Part shown: positions 1 to 8,382 of the stretch, one piece after another
How the letters are laid out: the number at the start of each line of letters is the position of its first letter
Numbering within the stretch: position 1 is the first letter of the stretch
Notes under the pieces: generated by a model
Told to the model about the DNA's origin: nothing
Databases searched by the model: none
Seen by the model: the letters and a program-made list of their open reading frames with translations, nothing else
From: a virus
Reading direction: 5' to 3' (one strand)
Length of the DNA: 34,660 nt
IMG/VR virus record: IMGVR_UViG_3300017733_000017
Span: 1 to 34,660 of that record
Translations under genes and position numbers: made by a program

Positions 1-123
1 AAAGAAAAAATGCTGATCAAAAAACAATTGCTGGACTGCAACAAGACTTAAGGGAACGCAAGTTTACATTTGAAAAAACTGCTACTAAAAGAAGGTTAGA
101 TCTTAACGAAAAGAAAAATGAAC
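1..123. repeat. Contig-end redundancy, identical to 34538-34660
   Basis: The first 123 bases match the last 123 exactly and in the same direction, in the middle of an open reading frame. This is the signature of a circular or circularly permuted molecule assembled as one contig, so the unique length is 34537 bp. It does not by itself show natural terminal repeats. Confidence 0.95.
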
Positions 124-560
124 ATACACAAAAATTAAATGAAGCCGCTATTAATAAAAATAAAAAGTTACAGGAAAAATACACCAAAGACATAGAAAAA
201 ATAAATCGAGATTTAAAGGCACTTCCTGCTTTTGATGCTTTAGATAAAGATGAAATGACAGTTATGTCATCTTTCTTGGATAATCCTGATTTTGCAAAAA
301 CACTTCCAGACTCTGTAAAAGGGTTTTTTGGAGGAGTAGACCAAGAAGTAAAAGTTCGTATTGGTCAACAAGCAAAAGACATTTTAAATAAAGCAAGACT
401 GAGTGGTACAAATATAAGTCTCGAAGATGCTTTAAAAGAAGCAATAAGAAACCTTGCCAGTGGTAATACTAATCCTTCAGATACTCAAGGGGGTAGTAGA
501 GCAACACCACCTGCTACAAGAACACAATCAGATGCTGCTAACTATGTAAGTGAGAATTAG
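1..560 (+). CDS. EF-hand coiled-coil virion protein, 3' part (begins at 34012)
   Basis: This is the 3' part of the gene that starts at 34012. The reading frame enters at base 3 (in phase with 34540) and stays open to the stop at 558-560. It encodes a Lys/Glu-rich helical stretch to about base 230, then a more globular end finishing in a Pro/Thr/Ser-rich tail. The ATG at 255 is in frame but is not the true start, because coding continues upstream across the contig end. The next gene starts 2 bases after the stop. Confidence 0.75.
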   Translation, partial: RKNADQKTIAGLQQDLRERKFTFEKTATKRRLDLNEKKNEHTQKLNEAAINKNKKLQEKYTKDIEKINRDLKALPAFDALDKDEMTVMSSFLDNPDFAKTLPDSVKGFFGGVDQEVKVRIGQQAKDILNKARLSGTNISLEDALKEAIRNLASGNTNPSDTQGGSRATPPATRTQSDAANYVSEN

Positions 561-562
561 TA

Positions 563-3508
563 GTGGCTGACGAAGCATACACAATAACCGCTCAAGACAT
601 CCTTAGCAACCCCAATTTACAGAAAGACGGAGCGTTGCCTGGGGATACTTTGTCTGAAAATGGTACTAAACTTAATCGTGTGTTTTCACAAGAAGGAGAC
701 CGGCGAGAAAAAGGCTATGTCATAACTCAAGAAGACATTGATACCTATCCTGCACTTAGAAGAGACGGAGCAGAAGTAGGAGACGAGTTAATAAACGATG
801 GTACTAAACTTAAAAAAGTAAAACATGATGAGATTTATCAACAAATAAAGTACGGATGGGATTCTACTTTAACTCCCGAAGCAAGCCTTGGAGATATTAT
901 TGAGTCTTATTTTCCACTAGGAAGATTTGATTTTGATTTTTCTAAGTCTTCTATGTTTATTCCTTTTTCAGGATTTTCTTACATATCTCCTGAACAAGCA
1001 TATGGAGAAGGGTTTAATGAAGCCTCTTCAGAAGAACGCAGAGAAATGATTTTAAGGGCGCGAGAAAGAGAATTGATGCAAGACTACAGCCCAGAAATGA
1101 TGAAGCAAGATACAGGAGCAATAACAACAGGAAAAGTACTAGGCGCTGTTGCATCTCCTACTATAGCACTTCCAGCGGGTCAGACGTATCGTGCGGCTGC
1201 TGGAATAGGAGCAGGTATTGGAGGTTCCTACTCTGCCTCTGAACAATTTAGGACCACTGGAGAAGTAGACCCCGTAGAAACTGCTAAGATGGCAGGGGTA
1301 GGTGCGTTAGGTGGAGTTACAGTTAAGTTTGGTGTAGATAAAGTAACACAAAAGTTAGCCAATAGAACAATAAATAAAGTAGATAACGCCATAGCTAAAA
1401 AAGTAGATGAAGGAGAAACCGTAACGGAAGCTGATGTTCCTAAGATCATAGAGGACCTGGGGTTAAGTCAAGCTAAAGTAGATAGAGCAGCACAGGTAGC
1501 CAAAAGAAATCCATACGTTAAAGTAAAGCCAGACTCAGATGATGCTGTAAACACTGCTTTACGTAACGATGAATCAAAATTACGTCAGGTATCTAAGACA
1601 GCCGATAAAATTTTTGGTTCTTTAAAAACAAGAATTTACAACGTACACTCCGGTATTGCAGACAGGCTTGGTAGATTTGAAGCTACTGCTGCCATACGAA
1701 CAAATGAAACTTTAAAATTAGTAGAGCCCTTTATGGCTGCAATGACTAGGTTACAACCAGCCATTAAGCAGGATATAGATCGTCTGTTGTTTAATGGAGA
1801 GTTTGACTTAGCTCGTAACCAGTTGAGTAGGGTTGCTCCAGAAGCTAATGAAGCCTTTGATGCTGTAGTTAAAGTTTTAAAAACAATTCAAGATGACTAC
1901 GCTAAAATAGGAAGAGAGTTTGATGGTATAGAAAACTATCTGCCTAGGTCAATTAAAGACTACTCTAAAATTAGCAAGGGTCTTTACACTAACGAAGTAA
2001 GAAAATACGCTAAAATAAAGGGAGTAAGTCCCAGCGAGTTATCTAATGATACTACGGCTAAGATTGTTGAGAATGTTTTAAGTGGTAGAAAAGTTTTTGA
2101 GCATAAAGGTAAACCCGTGTTTGCGGCCAGCAGAAAAGACATAGGTGGTCCATCAGGAGGACGGAGAACTGTGGGTCAAATATCTCCCAATGACATGGAT
2201 TTGTATAATCCTTCTGAGGTAGCACTTACGCAGTACATTAGAAATGCCATAAACGATATTGAAAAGAATAGGTTTTTCTATGGAGAACTAAAGAACACTG
2301 GGCGTGGTGCGGGTCACAATACTGATGAAGATTTAAGGGGCGGCATAGCTGACCTACTTGCACCGGAAATTCGTAACGGAACTTTAAAGGCTGAAAACCA
2401 AGATTTAATTCAGGAATTACTAGAGGCTCGTTTTGTTCATGGTGAAAAAACAGTTAGTAGTGCCGTTAAAGTTTTAAGGGACCTAGGATATGGAGGAACT
2501 ATTGCCAATCCTCTTTCGGCCATAACTCAGATAGGGGACTTGGGAAGTGCCGCTGCAATTAAGGGACCTGTAAATACTGCAATAGGACTTGCCCGATCTA
2601 TAGTTGGAAAACAACGGATAACTTTAGATGACATTGGATTAGCAGAAGAAATATCCAGAGAGTTTTCTGACCCCAGTAAATTTGCCAGTGCTTTAAATGC
2701 AGGTTTAAAATACTCAGGGTTTAAAAGATTAGATCGCCTGGGTAAAGAAACTTTAATTAACGCTTCTCTAAGAAAAAACATGGGTTGGGCTAAGTCCGAA
2801 AAAGGAATAGCTAAACTTAGAGAAAAGTACGGACAGTTTTTTGGTGATGAATTTAATGATCTTGTTCTTGACTTAAAAAATAAACAGATAACTGACCATG
2901 TTAAAGTTATGGCATTTTCTGACCTTACGGAGTTTCAACCCGTAACTCTTAGCGAACTACCCGAAGCATACCTAAGAGGTCAAAAGACCAGACTGCTCTA
3001 CATGCTCAAATCTTTTACCTTAAAACAGTACGATATTTTAAGAAGAGAAGTAGGTCAGAAGTTATTGACTAAGGGCAAACGAGTTGAGGGTGTTAAAAAC
3101 TTAGCTGCTCTTACAACCTACCTTGCGGCTTCTAATGTTACTTCGTCTGTCATAAAGGATATCTTACAAGGCAAAGAGGTAGACGTAGAAAGTATTCCAG
3201 ACAGGGCAATCTTTGGAGTCCTTGGAGTCTATGGAATAAACAAGTACTCTACTGAAAGATATTTTTCTCAGGGTAAAGTTGTAGAGGGCCTTGCTAACAT
3301 CGTAGCTCCTCCGTCTAATTTAATTGAGTCTCTCTTTGAGCTTCCACAAGAGATGGCAAAGAAAAACCCTAACTACGAAGAGGCAATAGCACGTATGATT
3401 AAACCTCTTCCGATTGTAGGTAAGTTAGCATACCAGTGGATTTTTGGTGGCATGGAAAAAGATGCCGAAAAGAAATTTAAAGAAAACATGAGGGTAGATA
3501 TAGATTAA
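563..3508 (+). CDS. Large internal virion / DNA-ejection protein, 981 aa
   Basis: The largest gene in the genome. Translation probably starts at GTG 563, two bases after the preceding stop. The N-terminus holds two copies of a 34-residue unit (residues 7-40 and 53-86) sharing a Q-D-I ... D-G-A-x-x-G-D ... G-T-K-L pattern. A small Gly/Ala-rich stretch around residues 185-235 may be membrane-active; the rest is mostly helical. No enzymatic motif was recognised. Its size and its position after the tail and structural genes, next to other virion proteins, fit a podovirus internal-core or ejection protein analogous in place to T7 gp16. That role is an inference. The stop overlaps the next start as TAATG. 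Confidence 0.65.
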   Translation: MADEAYTITAQDILSNPNLQKDGALPGDTLSENGTKLNRVFSQEGDRREKGYVITQEDIDTYPALRRDGAEVGDELINDGTKLKKVKHDEIYQQIKYGWDSTLTPEASLGDIIESYFPLGRFDFDFSKSSMFIPFSGFSYISPEQAYGEGFNEASSEERREMILRARERELMQDYSPEMMKQDTGAITTGKVLGAVASPTIALPAGQTYRAAAGIGAGIGGSYSASEQFRTTGEVDPVETAKMAGVGALGGVTVKFGVDKVTQKLANRTINKVDNAIAKKVDEGETVTEADVPKIIEDLGLSQAKVDRAAQVAKRNPYVKVKPDSDDAVNTALRNDESKLRQVSKTADKIFGSLKTRIYNVHSGIADRLGRFEATAAIRTNETLKLVEPFMAAMTRLQPAIKQDIDRLLFNGEFDLARNQLSRVAPEANEAFDAVVKVLKTIQDDYAKIGREFDGIENYLPRSIKDYSKISKGLYTNEVRKYAKIKGVSPSELSNDTTAKIVENVLSGRKVFEHKGKPVFAASRKDIGGPSGGRRTVGQISPNDMDLYNPSEVALTQYIRNAINDIEKNRFFYGELKNTGRGAGHNTDEDLRGGIADLLAPEIRNGTLKAENQDLIQELLEARFVHGEKTVSSAVKVLRDLGYGGTIANPLSAITQIGDLGSAAAIKGPVNTAIGLARSIVGKQRITLDDIGLAEEISREFSDPSKFASALNAGLKYSGFKRLDRLGKETLINASLRKNMGWAKSEKGIAKLREKYGQFFGDEFNDLVLDLKNKQITDHVKVMAFSDLTEFQPVTLSELPEAYLRGQKTRLLYMLKSFTLKQYDILRREVGQKLLTKGKRVEGVKNLAALTTYLAASNVTSSVIKDILQGKEVDVESIPDRAIFGVLGVYGINKYSTERYFSQGKVVEGLANIVAPPSNLIESLFELPQEMAKKNPNYEEAIARMIKPLPIVGKLAYQWIFGGMEKDAEKKFKENMRVDID

Positions 3509-5166
3509 TGGCTGAAGAACCACTTCCCATATTTAAAAAACAAGCTGAAGAAATGCAAGGTATGTTTAGTAAAGCAGCTAATGTATCTCAGGATGTATGG
3601 GACAACATGTCTTTTTTAGATCGTATGGCTCTTCTCTCTGCTCCTCTGCCTGTAGTTGGAGATATAATAGGAGCAGCCGCTGATGCTGTAGCTATTTACA
3701 AAGAACCTTCAGTTACAAACATAGCTCTTGGGGCTGTTGGTTTGTTACCTTTTGTACCTGGAGCTAGTGTCACTAGAACTGCACAAAAAGCCTTTACTAA
3801 TTTAAGAAACGATATTCCTGGTTTTTATGCGCCAGGAGGTGAGTTAGGACGGGTAGGTGCTTTTGGAAAAACTCTTCCAGAAGGACTTAGAAATCTAGCT
3901 CAAGCCAGGTATGGTCCTGAAAGCAGAGCTATTCAAAATGAATTTAATATTAGTGCAGCAGATCAAAGGGCAGCTAGAGAAGCCTTAAGAGTATCTGAAA
4001 AAGTAACTACTCAGTTAAAACCTTTAGAAAAACAAATAAAAACAATGAAGGAAACAGGCAAAGCGTACACAGGAAAATATAGAAAAGTTAAAAGTGGAAA
4101 AGACAAGGGTAAAACAATACCTGTAGAAACAAAAGAGTTTGAAAAGTTAACTAAAAACGCTCAACAATTAAGGTCTACCGCTAACGCTGCCGGTAAAAAA
4201 GCAATGGGGCAGCTTAATCAATCACGTTCTATGATTAACCAGTACGGAACTGACAAAGGTTTCTTAAAAAATATAGATGAGGTTGACCATGTTAAAACTT
4301 TTAAATCTTTTAATTCTAAAGATTACTTTGATACGGTAGAAGATTTAGTTCCTACTGGTATTGGAAGAGAAGGAGTTGAAGAGATTTTTAACAAGATAAA
4401 AACTCATCCAGACATAGGAATGAATCCTAAAAAAAATTATCAAATGAACATAAGAAAAGTTCACACGGGATCAGCAGGAGAGTTAGACCCTGGAATGTCA
4501 GCAAAAGTGTATGGTAATCTAAGTTTAAACAACATTAAAGAAAGAGTTTTTTCTGGTGGAAAAGGCTATAACTCCGACAAAACATTTTTAAATAAGTTAG
4601 AAAAAGCAGGAGTAAATGTTTTAAATCCAGATGCAGTCCTTAAAGGAAAACCTGCAATTATAACTGGATCGGGCAAATCAGATGCTTGGGAATTAGGCGG
4701 TGTAAATTACATGTCTGCTATAAATAAAAGAGGACAAGTAACTACAATTGTTAACGATGAACATGATTTAGGAAGGCTTCCAGAAAGAGTAAGAAAAATA
4801 ACAGATGAAATAGGTAAGTTACCTGGAGCAGACAGATACATGAATGTTTCAGAACCTATTGTCTATGACTTAGTTAAGGGTAAAAAACTTACGGCTACTC
4901 AAGTTAGAGCTAAAAATAAATTTCAAAAGAAAAAACAACAGGCAGAGCAAAAGGCTATAGAAAATTATAAAAAGATTCCCGGTGTAAATCTTTCAGGAAA
5001 GATACCCGCTGGTTTTAAAACAAGAGAACAGTGGGGAAGAGCCCAAGCAGTCGCTAACTTACAACCAACCGCTAGAGATTTTGGTGGGTTATTTAAAGAA
5101 GCTGTTATTTTTGGACCGTCAAGAGTAGGAAGACCTTTAACAAGAGAAGAAGAGGGGCAGCAGTAA
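3508..5166 (+). CDS. Virion-associated protein with pretoxin-like hydrophobic segment, 552 aa
   Basis: Begins at ATG 3508, overlapping the previous stop by one base. Residues about 38-90 are a Pro/Gly/Ala/Val-rich hydrophobic stretch with two P-x-V-G/P-G-A turns. It resembles the membrane hairpin ('pretoxin') found before C-terminal domains in polymorphic toxins. The middle is basic and helical, and residues about 260-470 look globular with no catalytic motif that I recognise. Position beside the large ejection protein suggests a structural or injected protein. An effector that acts in the host cell is possible but not shown. Confidence 0.55.
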   Translation: MAEEPLPIFKKQAEEMQGMFSKAANVSQDVWDNMSFLDRMALLSAPLPVVGDIIGAAADAVAIYKEPSVTNIALGAVGLLPFVPGASVTRTAQKAFTNLRNDIPGFYAPGGELGRVGAFGKTLPEGLRNLAQARYGPESRAIQNEFNISAADQRAAREALRVSEKVTTQLKPLEKQIKTMKETGKAYTGKYRKVKSGKDKGKTIPVETKEFEKLTKNAQQLRSTANAAGKKAMGQLNQSRSMINQYGTDKGFLKNIDEVDHVKTFKSFNSKDYFDTVEDLVPTGIGREGVEEIFNKIKTHPDIGMNPKKNYQMNIRKVHTGSAGELDPGMSAKVYGNLSLNNIKERVFSGGKGYNSDKTFLNKLEKAGVNVLNPDAVLKGKPAIITGSGKSDAWELGGVNYMSAINKRGQVTTIVNDEHDLGRLPERVRKITDEIGKLPGADRYMNVSEPIVYDLVKGKKLTATQVRAKNKFQKKKQQAEQKAIENYKKIPGVNLSGKIPAGFKTREQWGRAQAVANLQPTARDFGGLFKEAVIFGPSRVGRPLTREEEGQQ

Positions 5167-5348
5167 TGGCTTCGATACCTAATGATCCCGGCAAGTGGTC
5201 CAGAGCTAAGGCCAAAGCCAAGAAGAAATTTAAAGTGTACCCCAGTGCCTATGCTAACGCTTGGGCTGCTAAGGAATACAAAAGAATGGGGGGAACCTGG
5301 AGAGGGACGGACAATAGAGTTAAGAAGAAAAAGAAGAGGAAAGCATAA
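5166..5348 (+). CDS. Small basic protein, DUF5872-like
   Basis: A 60-residue, strongly basic protein whose start overlaps the previous stop (TAATG) and whose stop overlaps the next start in the same way. The pattern W-S-R-A-K-A ... Y-A-N-A-W-A ... E-Y-K-R-M-G-G is reminiscent of the small DUF5872-type proteins of aquatic viruses, recalled from memory. It ends in a poly-Lys/Arg tail. Nucleic-acid binding or virion DNA condensation is plausible from charge alone. Confidence 0.6.
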   Translation: MASIPNDPGKWSRAKAKAKKKFKVYPSAYANAWAAKEYKRMGGTWRGTDNRVKKKKKRKA

Positions 5349-5524
5349 TGGCTAAAGGTGTAAAGCATTACTTCAAAGACGGGACTGAACACAAGGGCGG
5401 GATGCACAAGATGCCCAACGGTCAGCTACACTCAGGTAAAACTCACGGCAAGACTAGCAAACGTTTGTACCACTTTGGAGACCTATCAAAGACGGCCAAG
5501 GTAAAGGCAAAGAAACGTGGCTAA
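5348..5524 (+). CDS. Small basic His/Gly/Lys-rich protein
   Basis: A 58-residue ORF in a chain of coupled small genes; its ATG shares one base with the previous stop codon. It has repeated H/K-G and M-H-K-M-P-N-G type turns and a basic C-terminus. I do not recognise a family. The perfect stop/start coupling with both neighbours and the similar composition support it as a real gene. Confidence 0.6.
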   Translation: MAKGVKHYFKDGTEHKGGMHKMPNGQLHSGKTHGKTSKRLYHFGDLSKTAKVKAKKRG

Positions 5525-5741
5525 GAAGGGTGGTCTTGGTAAGTGGTTTGACGAAGAGTGGGTTGACGTCAAGACTGGCAAACCTTGTGGACGTAGCGGT
5601 AAGAACGACAAGAGAGCGTACCCTGCTTGCCGTCCTAAGGCCGTAGCGTCCCGTGTGTCCAAGTCAGAGGCACGTAAAAAGACTGGTCCATCTAAAGTTA
5701 AGTGGTCAGTAACTGCATCAGGAAAGAAAAGAAAGGCATAA
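5517..5741 (+). CDS. Small basic conserved phage protein, possible zinc-binding knuckle
   Basis: A 74-residue protein that probably starts at GTG 5517, overlapping the previous gene by 8 bases. It contains W-F-x-E-E-W-V-D-V, then C-G-R-S-G-K and Y-P-A-C-R-P, then a Lys-rich end. The W-x-x-E-W-V-D ... P-C-G-R ... Y-P-x-C-R-P arrangement is, from memory, common in small proteins of aquatic viruses, with unknown role. The two cysteines could bind metal only by pairing with another chain. Confidence 0.6.
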   Translation: MAKKGGLGKWFDEEWVDVKTGKPCGRSGKNDKRAYPACRPKAVASRVSKSEARKKTGPSKVKWSVTASGKKRKA

Positions 5742-5857
5742 TGAAACAGAAAATTATCAAACTTATCTGCTTTGTGTTTGGTCATAAGAATCCAGGAAGC
5801 AACGAAAGCAGGTTTATCTGCTCCCGTTGCGGCCTAGACGTTGTTAGGAGTCGTTAG
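5741..5857 (+). CDS. Small zinc-ribbon protein, DUF1660-like
   Basis: A 38-residue ORF whose ATG overlaps the previous stop (TAATG). It carries C10 followed by F-G-H-K and a C-S-R-C-G knuckle, which together could bind one zinc. The layout matches the tiny 'CxLFGHK ... CxxCG' prophage proteins (DUF1660), whose function is unknown. It is the last rightward gene, and its 3' end overlaps the 3' end of the leftward 5844-5984 ORF. Confidence 0.5.
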   Translation: MKQKIIKLICFVFGHKNPGSNESRFICSRCGLDVVRSR

Positions 5858-5984
5858 ATTTTCCAGAGAGATACTTAGGAATATTTTTATTCTTACCTTC
5901 TGCCCAATTCCTAAAGTGAACCGTGTGTCTCCACCAGCATCTCAAGCCCCACCTAAACCAGTACTTAATTCTCTTTAACCGCAT
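5844..5984 (-). CDS. Small Trp/Arg-rich hypothetical protein
   Basis: A 46-residue ORF at the end of the leftward arm. Its ATG (5984) overlaps the last 10 bases of the ribonucleotide reductase gene, and its 3' end overlaps the converging + gene by 14 bases. It is very rich in Trp, Arg, Lys and His (for example W-R-H-T-V-H-F-R-N-W). The ribosome site is weak (AAAGA). It is accepted because it fills the only otherwise empty stretch in this arm and has a distinctive composition. I do not recognise it. Confidence 0.45.
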   Translation of the reverse strand: MRLKRIKYWFRWGLRCWWRHTVHFRNWAEGKNKNIPKYLSGKSNDS

Positions 5985-7675
5985 TCTTTTGTACCAGTCT
6001 CGGGGTCAATGTAACAGGCGGCACCTTCTGTCTGTGGTTCATCGGCCACATTAAGAATACCATAGCGTTTACCTGCCAGTCTAAAGGTAGTCACACCCTT
6101 TAGCTTACCCTTCCATCCCTTCATGTACACATCCTTAAACTCATCAAAGGTTACTGCGTCCCCTACGTTGATAGTCTTGGAACACGCACTGTCTACGAAG
6201 GGCTGCACTGCGATCTGAATGGCAAGGTGGTCGTCTACTGACAGGTCGTTGGCTACCTCACCCTGTAGATTATACTTGTCATGTACGTAGTCCTTCATCT
6301 TCATAATGACGGGACCTTCTGGTAACTGTACAGTCCTGTCGTACTCCAAGGCAAACACAGGTTCAATCCCGCTGCTTACGTTGTCGGCGGTAAAGCTGAT
6401 GGTTCCTGTGGGTGCTATGGAAATCAAGTGACTGTTTCTCATGCCCTGCTTCTTAATCTTTGCCTTTAGTTCTTCAGGAAACTTAGATACAAAACCACTC
6501 TCCAAATACCCCGTCTCCTTGAACTTAGGGAATGCTCCCTTCTCCACTGCAAGGTCTGAGCTTGCCTCGTAACAGGCATGGGTCAGCGTCTTCATAATCT
6601 TCTTGGTAAACTTAACGGACTCAGGAGAGCCATAGGAGAGGTCCATAAGAGTGAAGGCGTTGGCTAGGCCAGTGATCCCTATGCCTATCCTACGGGTCCT
6701 CTGATGCTCCTTACGCTGCTCCTCAAGGGGGTACTGTGTACGATCAATGACGTTATCCATAGCACGTACAACATGGGGAACATCTGCATTGAACTGTTCG
6801 TAGTCAAACTCAAAGTCGGGAGTGATGTACCGTGGAAGATTAAAGGACCCCAGAAGACAGGCACCAAAGGGAGGTAGAGGTTGTTCACCACAGGGGTTAG
6901 TGGCATCAATGTCCTCACAGTACCATAGAGGATTGTCCTCATTAACACGGTCAATGAAGATGACCCCTGGCTCTGCCCAGTCCCAGTTGTTACGCATGAT
7001 CTCGTCCCACAACATACGGGCGTTGATTGTGTTGTAGACCTTACCACTAAACTTAAGGTCAAAGTCTCCGTCCTTCTCTACTGCTCTCATAAACTCATCG
7101 GTAACACCTACGGAGATGTTGAAGTTGGTCAAGTCCTTGTCGTTCTTCTTTGCTCGAATGAACTCCTCAATATCAGGGTGGTCCACTCGAAGCACTGCCA
7201 TCATAGCCCCTCGTCTATGTCCCGCTGAGACAATCGTTCGGCAGACTGCATCAAAGATGTGCATAAAAGATACAGGCCCACTAGCGGAACTGTCAAGAGA
7301 AACAATACGATCACCGCTAGGGCGAATAAGACTGAAATCATAGCCAATCCCGCCTCCTCTACGCATCGTCTCAGCAGCTTCACTGGCTCTTTGCATGATC
7401 GAGTCCATAGAGTCTTCAATAGACCCACTAACAAAACAATTGAGTGCTGTAACATTCCTAGGACTTCCCATTGCGGACTGGACTCTCCCCGCAGGAAGGA
7501 ACCGCATGTCCATAGTAATTTCTTTATACGATTTACGATGTTCTTCATCATCTGACATTGCTCCCGCTTGTCTACTGATGGCCTCCTCAAAGCTCTCATT
7601 AGCCAACCGATACTTCATGGCATGGAGGTCATCGCAAGGTTTAACTTGTGGTCCTACTGAGTTTCTTCCGTACAT
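5975..7675 (-). CDS. nrdJ: Adenosylcobalamin-dependent (class II) ribonucleotide reductase
   Basis: Reduces ribonucleotides to deoxyribonucleotides for phage DNA synthesis using vitamin B12. The diagnostic N-P-C-G-E-Q-P-L-P-P motif gives N260, C262 (thiyl radical) and E264. C273 lies exactly 11 residues later, as in class II enzymes, and should pair with C80 as the active-site redox couple. C554 and C565 at the C-terminus are the likely shuttle cysteines. At 566 residues it is short and lacks an N-terminal ATP-cone, so allosteric activity control is probably absent. The start at 7675 follows AAGGAA. No NrdB, thioredoxin or glutaredoxin gene is visible, so host reductant must be used. Confidence 0.93.
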   Translation of the reverse strand: MYGRNSVGPQVKPCDDLHAMKYRLANESFEEAISRQAGAMSDDEEHRKSYKEITMDMRFLPAGRVQSAMGSPRNVTALNCFVSGSIEDSMDSIMQRASEAAETMRRGGGIGYDFSLIRPSGDRIVSLDSSASGPVSFMHIFDAVCRTIVSAGHRRGAMMAVLRVDHPDIEEFIRAKKNDKDLTNFNISVGVTDEFMRAVEKDGDFDLKFSGKVYNTINARMLWDEIMRNNWDWAEPGVIFIDRVNEDNPLWYCEDIDATNPCGEQPLPPFGACLLGSFNLPRYITPDFEFDYEQFNADVPHVVRAMDNVIDRTQYPLEEQRKEHQRTRRIGIGITGLANAFTLMDLSYGSPESVKFTKKIMKTLTHACYEASSDLAVEKGAFPKFKETGYLESGFVSKFPEELKAKIKKQGMRNSHLISIAPTGTISFTADNVSSGIEPVFALEYDRTVQLPEGPVIMKMKDYVHDKYNLQGEVANDLSVDDHLAIQIAVQPFVDSACSKTINVGDAVTFDEFKDVYMKGWKGKLKGVTTFRLAGKRYGILNVADEPQTEGAACYIDPETGTKECG

Positions 7676-7686
7676 ATTTAGTTTCC

Positions 7687-7893
7687 TTAGTGATGGGTTA
7701 TGGCATGTTCCTCAGGGAAATCAGGACCCTGAGTAAACCTTATAAACATTTCTTCCAGTGCAAGAGCTATAAAAAAAGAAGTCTTTCTGTTATTAAGTTT
7801 TGATAAGTCTTTTAACCAAGAATAAAACTCAGGAGGTAACTCTTCCTCATCTACTAACTCAGCAAAATACTGTTCTTCTAAATCCATATCCAT
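7687..7893 (-). CDS. Small acidic hypothetical protein
   Basis: A 68-residue protein between the DUF6378-like gene and nrdJ. The start at 7893 follows AAAGGT. The N-terminal half is acidic (M-D-M-D-L-E-E) and the remainder is predicted helical, with a hydrophobic patch around residues 40-52. No family recognised. Confidence 0.6.
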   Translation of the reverse strand: MDMDLEEQYFAELVDEEELPPEFYSWLKDLSKLNNRKTSFFIALALEEMFIRFTQGPDFPEEHAITHH

Positions 7894-7898
7894 GTGCG

Positions 7899-8195
7899 CT
7901 ACCTTTCAGGGGTAAACTCAATAACATTTTCAGTACTGGACATTTCTTCTGCTAGAGCAGCATACCCTGCTATGTCCACAAAGCTATCCGAAGTATGCTT
8001 ATGAACTAACCTAGCTACCTTAAGAAGTATCATCATAACTGCAACGTCCTCTGGTTTTAGTCCGTACTCTTCGTCTAGGTATGTGTTCCATAGAGCAGCA
8101 ATACGTTTGTGATTGTCGTAAGCATCTCCATAGTCGTTGGCACGTTGGCCATTTAAGATAGTCTGAGCTTCTCTAAGAACTTCATTCCTATTCAT
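7899..8195 (-). CDS. Conserved phage protein, DUF6378-like
   Basis: 98 residues from ATG 8195, chosen because it follows a strong GAGGAG site and overlaps the upstream stop by 8 bases. The longer frame upstream has no comparable site. The core A-N-D-Y-G-D-A-Y-D-N-H-K-R-I-A-A-L-W and the later E-D-V-A-V-M-M-I-L-L-K-V-A-R match the DUF6378-type small helical proteins common in phages. The function is unknown; it is often seen near nucleotide-metabolism and replication genes. Confidence 0.75.
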   Translation of the reverse strand: MNRNEVLREAQTILNGQRANDYGDAYDNHKRIAALWNTYLDEEYGLKPEDVAVMMILLKVARLVHKHTSDSFVDIAGYAALAEEMSSTENVIEFTPER

Positions 8196-8382
8196 TATTA
8201 TACTCCTCTTCATCTTGAATGTCAACATCAAACTCTCGTCGCAGGTTATCCATAGTGTCCTCAACTATGTCCTCAAATCTCTCAAGGATATCTTCACTGG
8301 TAATGTCCAGAAAGTCACAAAGAAATTCAGGATCAGTAATAGCTGCAAGTCTCCGAATGAACTGTTCATTTGATAAAGGCAT
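8188..8382 (-). CDS. Small acidic helical protein
   Basis: 64 residues from ATG 8382, which follows GGAGGA and lies inside the end of the endonuclease I-like gene (17-base overlap). It is highly acidic and helical, with alternating Asp/Glu and Leu/Ile/Phe, ending in D-E-E-E-Y-N-N-E. No family assigned. Its charge would suit binding to, or mimicry against, a basic protein surface, but that is speculation. Confidence 0.65.
   Translation of the reverse strand: MPLSNEQFIRRLAAITDPEFLCDFLDITSEDILERFEDIVEDTMDNLRREFDVDIQDEEEYNNE

Noticed and set aside
1-123. True direct terminal repeats
   Set aside because: The repeat is inside an open frame and of a length typical of assembly-graph overlap; circular permutation explains it better.
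7201-7599. 132-codon leftward ORF in another frame
   Set aside because: It lies wholly within nrdJ, whose catalytic motifs are in the other frame.
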